From an uncultured Prevotella sp. (GTDB lineage: Bacteria; Bacteroidota; Bacteroidia; Bacteroidales; Bacteroidaceae), in assembly GCA_947177775.1 (NCBI GenBank), contig CAMWVS010000012.1:1-58680 (forward strand): a stretch of DNA of 58,680 nt, written 5' to 3'. Shown in pieces: positions 51,986 through 58,680 of this stretch. Position numbers and translations under genes: made by a program. Numbering within the stretch: the first letter of the stretch is position 1; each line of letters begins with the position of its first letter. Under the pieces are notes generated by a model. The model worked only from the letters and a program-made list of their open reading frames with translations, made no database searches and was not told where the DNA came from.

Positions 51986-54502
51986 ATGGATCAGACATTA
52001 GATCAAGACAGAATTATTAAAATCAATATCGAGGAAGAGATGAAGTCTTCGTATATCGACTACTCCATGTCGGTCATCGTGGCTCGCGCTCTTCCTGATG
52101 TTCGCGATGGATTCAAGCCGGTTCATCGCCGTATTCTCTATGGAATGATGGGTTTGGGCAATACAAGTGACAAACCCTATAAGAAGTGCGCGCGCGTCGT
52201 GGGTGACGTGTTGGGTAAGTATCATCCACACGGTGACAGTTCGGTGTATGGTGCGCTTGTCAGAATGGCTCAGGAGTGGAACATGCGCTACACGCTGGTT
52301 GACGGCCAGGGTAACTTCGGTTCCGTGGACGGTGACTCACCTGCTGCCATGCGTTACACAGAGTGCCGTCTTTCGAAGATGGGTGAGCACATCATGGACG
52401 ACCTCGAAAAGGAGACCGTCGACATGACGGACAACTTCGACGGAACGCTGCTCGAACCGTCAGTCATGCCGACCAAAGTGCCCAATCTGCTGGTCAACGG
52501 CGGTAACGGTATTGCCGTGGGTATGGCGACAAACATCCCCACGCACAATCTGGCCGAGGTGATTGACGGATGCTGCGCATATATCGACAATCCCGACATC
52601 GACACGGACGGTCTTATGCAGTACATCAAGGCTCCCGACTTCCCGACGGGTGCATATATATATGGTATACAGGGTGTGAAAGACGCCTACGAGACCGGTC
52701 GCGGTCGTATTGTGATGCGTGCCAAGGCCGAAATTGAGAGCGGCGACACCCACGACAAAATTGTCGTGACTGAGATACCATACGGTGTCAACAAGGCCGA
52801 TCTCGTCAAGTATATCGCCGACCTGGCCAACGAGAAGAAGATTGAGGGCATCAGCTACGTCAACGATGAGTCCGGCCGTCAGGGTATGCGTATCGTTGTC
52901 GACGTGAAGCGCGAGGCCAACGCCAATGTTGTTCTGAACAAGTTGTTCAAGATGACAGCCCTTCAAAGCTCATTCTCAGTTAATTGCATCGCTCTGGTAA
53001 AGGGTCGCCCGAAGCTCCTTTCGCTCCGCGATTGCGTCCGCCATTTCGTCGACCACCGTCATGACGTGACCATCCGCCGTACGAAGTTCGACCTGAAGAA
53101 AGCCCAAGACCGCGCCCATATCCTCGAAGCGCTCATCGTGGCATGCGACAATATCGACGAGGTTGTCCATATCATCCGTGCCTCACGTACGCCGCAGGAG
53201 GCTGTCGAAAACCTGAGAAAGCGTTTCGACTTCGACGAAGTGCAGGCAAGAGCCATCGTCGATATGCGCCTGGCACAGCTGACGGGCCTCAATATGGACA
53301 AGCTGCACAAGGAATTTGACGAGTTGCAGGCTCTCATTGCCCGCCTACAGGCCATCCTTAATGACCCCGAACTGTGCAAGCAGGTGATGAAGGAAGAACT
53401 GCAGGAGGTGAAGGAGAAGTATGGCGACGAGCGCCGCACGGAGATAAAATATTCCAGCGAGGAGTTCAATGCCGAGGATTTCTATCCCGACGACCCTGTG
53501 GTGATAACCATCAGCCACCTCGGATACATCAAGCGCACGGCGCTGACTGAATTCCGCGAGCAGAGCCGCGGCGGTGTCGGCAGCAAGGGAGCACACACAC
53601 GCGAAGAGGATTTCACCGAATATATCTATCCGGCAACAATGCACAACACGCTGCTGTTCTTCACTCAGAAGGGCCGCTGCTACTGGCTGAAGTGCTACGA
53701 GATACCTGAGGGAACCAAGAGCTCGAAGGGACGTGCCATCCAGAACCTGCTCAACATAGAGTCGGATGACGCTATCAACGCCGTGCTGCGCATAAAGAAG
53801 TTTGACGACGAGGAGTTCCTCAAGAGCCACTATGTGGTATTCGCCACCAAGAACGGTATCATAAAGAAGACCTGTCTCGACGCTTACAGCCGTCCGAGAG
53901 CAAACGGTGTGATAGCCATAAACATCGTGGATGGCGACCAGGTAGTCGGTGTTCGTCTGACCAACGGCAACAACGAGCTTATCATCGCCAACCGCAACGG
54001 ACGTGCAATCCGTTTCAACGAGAACGATGTGCGTGTCATGGGCCGTGTGTCGACCGGTGTGCGCGGTATGCGTCTGGACGGCGGCGACGACGAAGTTGTC
54101 GGCATGGTCTGTGTGAATGACCCGCAGACGGAGACCATTATGGTTGTCAGCGAAAAGGGTTACGGCAAGCGTAGCGACATCGAGGACTATCGTAAGACGG
54201 CTCGCGGAGCCAAGGGCGTCAAGACTCTGAGCATTACGGAGAAGACGGGACGTCTCGTCGCAATCAAGGTTGTGACCGACGATAACGACCTGATGATTAT
54301 CAACAAGAGCGGAATCCTTATTCGTCTGAAGGTTGCCGACGTGCGTGTCATGGGTCGTGCGACACAGGGCGTACGCCTGATAAACCTCACGAAGAAGAAC
54401 GACACGATTGCCGGCGTATGCAAGGTGATGAGTGCTACGGACGAAGATGTAGTGAATCAGGAAACCGAAGATAATGGTACAGCCGTTACTGAAGAACAGT
54501 AA
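51986..54502 (+). CDS. gyrA: DNA gyrase subunit A
   Basis: An 838-residue type IIA topoisomerase subunit that breaks and rejoins DNA during negative supercoiling. The active-site Tyr124 lies in [11 protein letters not shown], and the quinolone-pocket segment is [20 protein letters not shown] (residues 78-97). In that pocket Ser85 corresponds to E. coli Ser83, while Gly89 takes the place of Asp87. The C-terminal six-bladed pinwheel is present with a GyrA-box-like QSRGGVG, which favours gyrase over ParC. It is followed after 25 bp by two TPR protein genes, probably in the same transcript. Confidence 0.93.
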   Translation: MDQTLDQDRIIKINIEEEMKSSYIDYSMSVIVARALPDVRDGFKPVHRRILYGMMGLGNTSDKPYKKCARVVGDVLGKYHPHGDSSVYGALVRMAQEWNMRYTLVDGQGNFGSVDGDSPAAMRYTECRLSKMGEHIMDDLEKETVDMTDNFDGTLLEPSVMPTKVPNLLVNGGNGIAVGMATNIPTHNLAEVIDGCCAYIDNPDIDTDGLMQYIKAPDFPTGAYIYGIQGVKDAYETGRGRIVMRAKAEIESGDTHDKIVVTEIPYGVNKADLVKYIADLANEKKIEGISYVNDESGRQGMRIVVDVKREANANVVLNKLFKMTALQSSFSVNCIALVKGRPKLLSLRDCVRHFVDHRHDVTIRRTKFDLKKAQDRAHILEALIVACDNIDEVVHIIRASRTPQEAVENLRKRFDFDEVQARAIVDMRLAQLTGLNMDKLHKEFDELQALIARLQAILNDPELCKQVMKEELQEVKEKYGDERRTEIKYSSEEFNAEDFYPDDPVVITISHLGYIKRTALTEFREQSRGGVGSKGAHTREEDFTEYIYPATMHNTLLFFTQKGRCYWLKCYEIPEGTKSSKGRAIQNLLNIESDDAINAVLRIKKFDDEEFLKSHYVVFATKNGIIKKTCLDAYSRPRANGVIAINIVDGDQVVGVRLTNGNNELIIANRNGRAIRFNENDVRVMGRVSTGVRGMRLDGGDDEVVGMVCVNDPQTETIMVVSEKGYGKRSDIEDYRKTARGAKGVKTLSITEKTGRLVAIKVVTDDNDLMIINKSGILIRLKVADVRVMGRATQGVRLINLTKKNDTIAGVCKVMSATDEDVVNQETEDNGTAVTEEQ

Positions 54503-54527
54503 AACTTTATTTTAAAACTATACTACA

Positions 54528-55772
54528 ATGAAAAAATTAACGATTTTTGCAGTCATGGCAGCCATGGCTACCACTGCATTTGCACAGGACGACCTGGTGA
54601 AGCAGGCCAAGAAACTCAGTGACAAGGGTCAGCTTGAAGAGGCTGTGGCTCTTCTTACACCGGCTCTGACCTCTGATCAGACTCTCGACAAGGCTAAGGC
54701 ATGGAATACCATGAGCGAGATACAGCATAAGATTTTCATGGTCGGACAGCAGGTTGAAGCCGAGAACAAGGTGAAGCAGACAAACACTCCATACGATACG
54801 ACAGCTATGTATAACGCTTTCATCGCTTCTTTGGAGGCCGCTATGAAGTGTGACGAGTTTGACCGTCAGCCCGACGAGAAGGGTAAGGTGAAACTGACAT
54901 ACCGCAAGTCCAATCAGGACAAGTTCTTCGCGCAGCGTCTCGTTGCTCTTCAGGCTGGTCAGCATGAATATCAGAAGAAGAATTATGAGGGTGCGATGAA
55001 GGCATGGGGACTCTATGTTGACAGCAATGCAGATCCTTTGTTCACCGGCATCGACATGACATCGGACAACTATCTTGTGGACTTCTCCTACAATGCAGGA
55101 CTTCTTGCCTACAATACGAAGCACTATGATTTGGCTATGAAGTATGCTGCCATAGCCGCAAAGGACGCAGAGAAGGCGAAAGAAGCCAACGAATTGGTTA
55201 TCTTTGCTATGCGTGACGGTGCTAAGAATGCTGCCGATTCAACTGCATACGTGAACAAGATTAAGGAACTCCATAAGCAGGAACCTGCAGAGGAGCGCTA
55301 TTTCAACCTGTTGCAGGACTACTATGTCAAGTCCGGCAATATGGAAGCACTCGGCAATTGGGCTGAGGAGGAAATCGCACTGAATCCCCAGAACAGAATG
55401 GCATGGGCGCTGAAGGGCGAGGTTCTCATGAACGCGCAGAAGTGGGACGAAGCCGTTGCCGCATACGTAAAGGCTGCCGAGATTGACCCGACGTTCATTC
55501 AGGTTATCTTCAATGCCGGTGTTTGCCTTAACTCTAAGGCCATTGACATGAAAGACAAGCTGGCAGACAAGAAGACAGGCAATCTGACAACAGAGAACTT
55601 CAACAAGATCAAAGATGTTCTGAAAGAAGCACAGAAGCATCTTGAGAAGGCTCGTGAACTCGATCCGTCACAGGAGAAGGTTAAGTGGGCATATCCGCTC
55701 TATCAGATTTACTACACCGTAGGCGACAAAGAGAAGTCAGCCGAGATGGAAGCACTGCTGGAGAACAAATAA
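54528..55772 (+). CDS. Secreted TPR protein downstream of gyrA, paralogue 1
   Basis: A 414-residue protein with a signal peptide (cleavage after AFAQ, about residue 20). TPR units are spread over the whole length. Clear examples are QKKNYEGAMKAWGLYVDSNA, NTKHYDLAMKYAAIAAKDAE and NAQKWDEAVAAYVKAAEIDP. It is probably periplasmic. The next gene is a paralogue. The arrangement gyrA-TPR is one I know from other Bacteroidales. Function unknown. Confidence 0.88.
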   Translation: MKKLTIFAVMAAMATTAFAQDDLVKQAKKLSDKGQLEEAVALLTPALTSDQTLDKAKAWNTMSEIQHKIFMVGQQVEAENKVKQTNTPYDTTAMYNAFIASLEAAMKCDEFDRQPDEKGKVKLTYRKSNQDKFFAQRLVALQAGQHEYQKKNYEGAMKAWGLYVDSNADPLFTGIDMTSDNYLVDFSYNAGLLAYNTKHYDLAMKYAAIAAKDAEKAKEANELVIFAMRDGAKNAADSTAYVNKIKELHKQEPAEERYFNLLQDYYVKSGNMEALGNWAEEEIALNPQNRMAWALKGEVLMNAQKWDEAVAAYVKAAEIDPTFIQVIFNAGVCLNSKAIDMKDKLADKKTGNLTTENFNKIKDVLKEAQKHLEKARELDPSQEKVKWAYPLYQIYYTVGDKEKSAEMEALLENK

Positions 55773-55789
55773 AAACGTTTAATTCTTAA

Positions 55790-56995
55790 ATGAAGAAGCT
55801 GCTATCACTGACGCTTCTCTTACTAATGATAACACCGTGCTTGAGAGCTCAGCGAAAAGAGATATCTCAAGCACGGTCTTATCTAAAGAGCGGCAAAGAC
55901 CTTGACAAAGGGGAAAAACTCATTATGGAGCTTTTCTCCAAAGACTCTGTCAACAGGAGAAATCCTAAGCTGTATGTCCTTCTGTACGAGATTGTGCGGA
56001 AGCAATACAGTATTGGCAACGAGAAACTTTACCTCAAGGAAAAGTACGATACGGCTTCTCTTTTCAATTTGACAAAGCGTATGTTCGCCTTGGCGGAGAC
56101 GCTCGACACGCTTGATGCCACTCCCGACAAGAAAGGACGGGTGATGCCCGACTACCGCCGTAAGCACGCGGAAGAGCTTGATGGCTATCGCCCGAACCTT
56201 TATAATGGCGGAATCTATTTCATCCGCAAGGCTGACTACGGAAATGCTTATTCTTTTTTGGACGCCTATCTGGATTGCGGGCGTCAGCCTCTGTTCGGTC
56301 GGTACGACTATTTCCGTACCGACGGGAGGATGCCGTTGGCCGCCTATTGGGCTTCATATTGCGGCTTCAAGCAGGACAATCCGGAGAAGACATTGCGCTA
56401 TTATGATGTCGCCCGCAAGGACACGTTGCGCTTGCGTCATCTCCTTCGCTATGCTGCGGAAGCTTATGCCAAGCTCGGTTGCGACAGCGCATACGTCAGT
56501 ACATTGCGTGAAGGGTTTGCCAAATTCCCGAAATTCAAATATTTCTTCCCCCGTCTTATAGATTATTATACAGCCAATAATCTCCTTGACAGTGCCTCAG
56601 TCGTGGCAGACCGGGCATTGGCGGTAGATGGTCGGGATGAACTGTTTATTCTGGCAAAGTCAACGATATTGCTCAATTCCGGACGAAATGACGATTGTAT
56701 TGTCATGAGCGACTCGCTGATAAGTATTAATGATACTATTCCGGATGCTTATTACAATGCCGGAACGGCATATCTCAACAAAATATTGATACTTGAAGAC
56801 CGTGTGGGGAAAACACGGAAGGATAAGACGCATATAAAGGAGATGTATCAGTTGGCATGTTCTTACATGGAAAAATTTCGTGAACTTGTGCCTGGTGACA
56901 AGGCAAAATGGGCTCCCGCACTTTACAGAATATACCTCAATCTTAATCAGGGAAAGAAGTTTGAGGAAATTGACAGGATTCTGAACAGTAAGTGA
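55790..56995 (+). CDS. Secreted TPR-like protein, paralogue 2
   Basis: A 401-residue protein with a signal peptide (cleavage after LRAQ, about residue 20). Its layout parallels the preceding protein: YDTASLFNLTKRMFALAETL against YDTTAMYNAFIASLEAAMKC, KKGRVMPDYRRK against EKGKVKLTYRKS, and PDAYYNAGTAYLNK against IQVIFNAGVCLNSK. This makes it a diverged tandem duplicate. It lies 17 bp downstream and is probably co-transcribed. Function unknown. Confidence 0.86.
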   Translation: MKKLLSLTLLLLMITPCLRAQRKEISQARSYLKSGKDLDKGEKLIMELFSKDSVNRRNPKLYVLLYEIVRKQYSIGNEKLYLKEKYDTASLFNLTKRMFALAETLDTLDATPDKKGRVMPDYRRKHAEELDGYRPNLYNGGIYFIRKADYGNAYSFLDAYLDCGRQPLFGRYDYFRTDGRMPLAAYWASYCGFKQDNPEKTLRYYDVARKDTLRLRHLLRYAAEAYAKLGCDSAYVSTLREGFAKFPKFKYFFPRLIDYYTANNLLDSASVVADRALAVDGRDELFILAKSTILLNSGRNDDCIVMSDSLISINDTIPDAYYNAGTAYLNKILILEDRVGKTRKDKTHIKEMYQLACSYMEKFRELVPGDKAKWAPALYRIYLNLNQGKKFEEIDRILNSK

Positions 56996-57099
56996 GTGTT
57001 GCTTGTTGAACCGTTACGACTGTCACGTTGCAGAGGCTGCGTGTTTGTGTGTTATGATTCTTTTTTGCTAAAAAAATAAAAATAAACATTGTTGTGGTA

Positions 57100-57128
57100 T
57101 TGGTTTGATGGAATTTTTATTACCTTTG
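57100..57128 (+). promoter_or_regulatory. Promoter of the phosphosugar mutase gene
   Basis: TTG at 57100-57102, an 18-nt spacer and TACCTTTG at 57121-57128. The leader to the ATG at 57166 is about 33 nt. Confidence 0.65.
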
Positions 57129-57165
57129 TGAAAACGAATAAATAGATATTTAACTTATTACGATT

Positions 57166-58680
57166 ATGGAAAATAACACCCAGCTCATTGCCCAATGTGA
57201 GGCAAAGGCTCAGCAGTGGCTTACTCCAGCCTTTGATGAGGAGACCAGAAAAACAGTAGAAGGAATGCTTGCAGATGCCGATAAGACGAATCTTATCGAA
57301 AGTTTCTATAAGGATTTGGAATTCGGAACGGGCGGATTGCGCGGTATCATGGGCGCAGGAAGCAACCGTATGAACATCTATACTGTCGGTATGGCAACTC
57401 AGGGATTTGCCAATTACCTGAAGAAGAACTTTGCCGGACGTGACAGTATTTCTGTCGTTGTGTGTCATGACTGCCGCAACAACAGCCGTATTTTTGCCGA
57501 GACCGTAGCAAACATCTTCTCTGCAAACGGCATAAAGGTTTATCTTTTCGACGATATGCGTCCTACACCGGAGTGCTCTTTCGCCATCCGTTATCTCAAA
57601 TGTCAGGCCGGTGTCAACGTTACGGCAAGTCACAATCCGCGTGAGTACAATGGCTACAAGGCTTATTGGGAGGATGGTGCGCAGGTGCTTGCTCCCCACG
57701 ACACAGGAATCATTGACGAGGTGAACAAGGTTAAGGTTGAGGATGTCAAGTTTGCTGGCAATAATGAGCTCATTCAGATTATCGGCGAGGATATAGATAA
57801 GGTTTATCTGGAGCGTATAAAGGACATCTGTATCGACCCGGCTGTCATCCAGCGTCAGAAGGATCTGAAGATCGTCTATACTCCGCTGCACGGTACAGGT
57901 ATGACAATGATACCCCGTTCGCTGAAGTTCTGGGGATTCGAGAACGTCCACTGCGTTGAAGAGCAGATGGTGAAGAGCGGCGACTTCCCCACCGTTGTAT
58001 CTCCGAACCCCGAGAACGGCGAGGCTCTTACACTCGCTCTGCGTGACGCAAAGGCCATGGACGCTGATATTGTCATGGCAAGTGACCCTGATGCAGACCG
58101 TGTGGGAATGGCCTGCAAGAACGACAAGGGAGAGTGGATTCTCATCAACGGAAATCAGACTTGCCTGTTGTTCCTCTACTATATCATCATAAACCGCAAG
58201 GCAACCGGTAAGATGAAGGACGGCGATTTCATCGTCAAGACTATCGTTACGACTGAAGTCATCCGCAAGATTGCCGAGAAGCAGAATATCGAGATGCGTG
58301 ACTGCTATACCGGTTTCAAGTGGATTGCCCGCGAAATAGCTCTGTCAGAGGGCAAACAGCAGTATATTGGCGGTGGTGAGGAGAGCTACGGATTCCTTGC
58401 TCAGGACTTTGTGCGTGACAAGGACGCTGTTTCCGCATGTTCACTGTTGGCCGAGATCTGCGCATACGCTAAGGACAATGGCAAGACTCTCTATGACCTG
58501 CTTATGGATATCTATCTCGAATACGGTTTCTCTAAGGAGATGACAGTCAACGTTGTGAAGCCCGGCAAGAGCGGCGCCGACGAGATCAAGCAGATGATGA
58601 CAGACTTCCGCAACAACCCGCCACAGGAACTCGGTGGCAGCAAGGTCGTTCTGTGGAAAGACTATCAGGCTCTGGAGCAG
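57166..58680 (+). CDS. Phosphoglucomutase/phosphomannomutase (3' end outside window)
   Basis: 505 codons are present without a stop; the family is usually about 580 residues, so roughly 75 are missing beyond the window edge. It is an alpha-D-phosphohexomutase interconverting hexose 1- and 6-phosphates. The opening is MENNTQLIAQCEAKAQQWL and the substrate loop FGTGGLRGIMGAGSNRMN. The phosphoserine is Ser155 in TASHNP, and the Mg-binding loop is DPDADRVG (Asp307, Asp309, Asp311). The sugar-binding GGGEESYGF segment is also present. It matches the long phospho-sugar mutase subgroup of Bacteroidetes. Confidence 0.95.
   Translation, partial: MENNTQLIAQCEAKAQQWLTPAFDEETRKTVEGMLADADKTNLIESFYKDLEFGTGGLRGIMGAGSNRMNIYTVGMATQGFANYLKKNFAGRDSISVVVCHDCRNNSRIFAETVANIFSANGIKVYLFDDMRPTPECSFAIRYLKCQAGVNVTASHNPREYNGYKAYWEDGAQVLAPHDTGIIDEVNKVKVEDVKFAGNNELIQIIGEDIDKVYLERIKDICIDPAVIQRQKDLKIVYTPLHGTGMTMIPRSLKFWGFENVHCVEEQMVKSGDFPTVVSPNPENGEALTLALRDAKAMDADIVMASDPDADRVGMACKNDKGEWILINGNQTCLLFLYYIIINRKATGKMKDGDFIVKTIVTTEVIRKIAEKQNIEMRDCYTGFKWIAREIALSEGKQQYIGGGEESYGFLAQDFVRDKDAVSACSLLAEICAYAKDNGKTLYDLLMDIYLEYGFSKEMTVNVVKPGKSGADEIKQMMTDFRNNPPQELGGSKVVLWKDYQALEQ

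Noticed and set aside
51986..54502. Topoisomerase IV subunit A (ParC) instead of GyrA
   Set aside because: The length of 838 residues, a complete C-terminal pinwheel with a GyrA-box-like QSRGGVG and the gyrA-TPR neighbourhood favour GyrA.
57052..57951. A 299-codon minus-strand frame overlapping the phosphosugar mutase gene
   Set aside because: The plus-strand frame from 57166 is open to the window end and carries TASHNP and DPDADRVG motifs, so the minus-strand frame is a shadow.

Overview
The window is chromosomal DNA from a member of the Bacteroidales, most likely a Prevotella-like species. Reasons: promoters carry the Bacteroidetes -7 element TAnnTTTG (at least fifteen good examples, several with a -33 TTTG/TTG about 18-21 nt upstream); Shine-Dalgarno motifs are mostly absent; the two-component pair matches RprX/RprY; and many families are typical of the phylum (DUF4491, DUF5687, DUF4861, VPEGYF-type anti-sigma proteins, EF-G paralogue). 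There is no insertion sequence, phage, CRISPR array or plasmid function. It reads as core genome with a few decayed genes and lineage-specific secreted proteins.

Layout. 1-3142: a 78-bp tandem repeat, a secreted TPR protein, the C-terminal stub of a membrane glycosyltransferase and an unknown secreted protein. 3231-7767: thrS, the stub of a LytS-type sensor kinase, then infC-rpmI-rplT. 7991-11402: hemW and, divergently, an EF-G paralogue with altered GTPase motifs. 11733-15546: rprX-rprY, then rpsF-rpsR-rplI. 15896-19090: a 58-residue lipoprotein on the minus strand and, divergently, mtaB with a glycosyltransferase, closed by a very long hairpin. 19114-22550: a DUF4861 protein, a YhcC-like radical SAM protein and a roughly 1 kb gene-free stretch with a GC-rich repeat island. 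22551-25012: mazG, lipoprotein, rnz. 25070-28552: an apparent five-gene envelope operon (small secreted protein, L,D-transpeptidase, ECF sigma factor, putative anti-sigma factor, Spy-like protein). 28579-34752: nth, a DUF2461 protein, a secreted GH2 beta-galactosidase and a phytase-like esterase.

34760-38235: tRNA-Glu(CTC) and tRNA-Ser(GCT), then pepD with a lipoprotein gene on the minus strand, and a small membrane protein with an OmpH/Skp-like lipoprotein on the plus strand. 38345-45544: a minus-strand run of trmD, patatin-like lipase, rlmH, DUF4491, DUF5687, a LolA-like protein and ftsK. 45588-48759: exonuclease, rlmI and tilS. 48773-48868: a 33-bp perfect inverted repeat where tilS and clpC converge. 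48885-51473: clpC. 51825-56995: gyrA followed by two paralogous TPR proteins. 57121-58680: a phosphosugar mutase gene cut by the window end.

RNA metabolism is the commonest theme (thrS, infC, ribosomal proteins, EF-G paralogue, mtaB, rnz, trmD, rlmH, rlmI, tilS, an RNase D-like exonuclease). The second theme is the cell envelope (L,D-transpeptidase with sigma/anti-sigma pair, several lipoproteins, OmpH/Skp, LolA-like, FtsK). I do not see a clear-cut new multi-gene system. The observations most worth checking are the EF-G paralogue lacking the catalytic His, the L,D-transpeptidase/sigma operon with its overlapping TTG start, the GCCGTAAGGGCC repeat island, the long hairpins at convergent gene ends, and the 58-residue lipoprotein that shares its N-terminus with a larger one.
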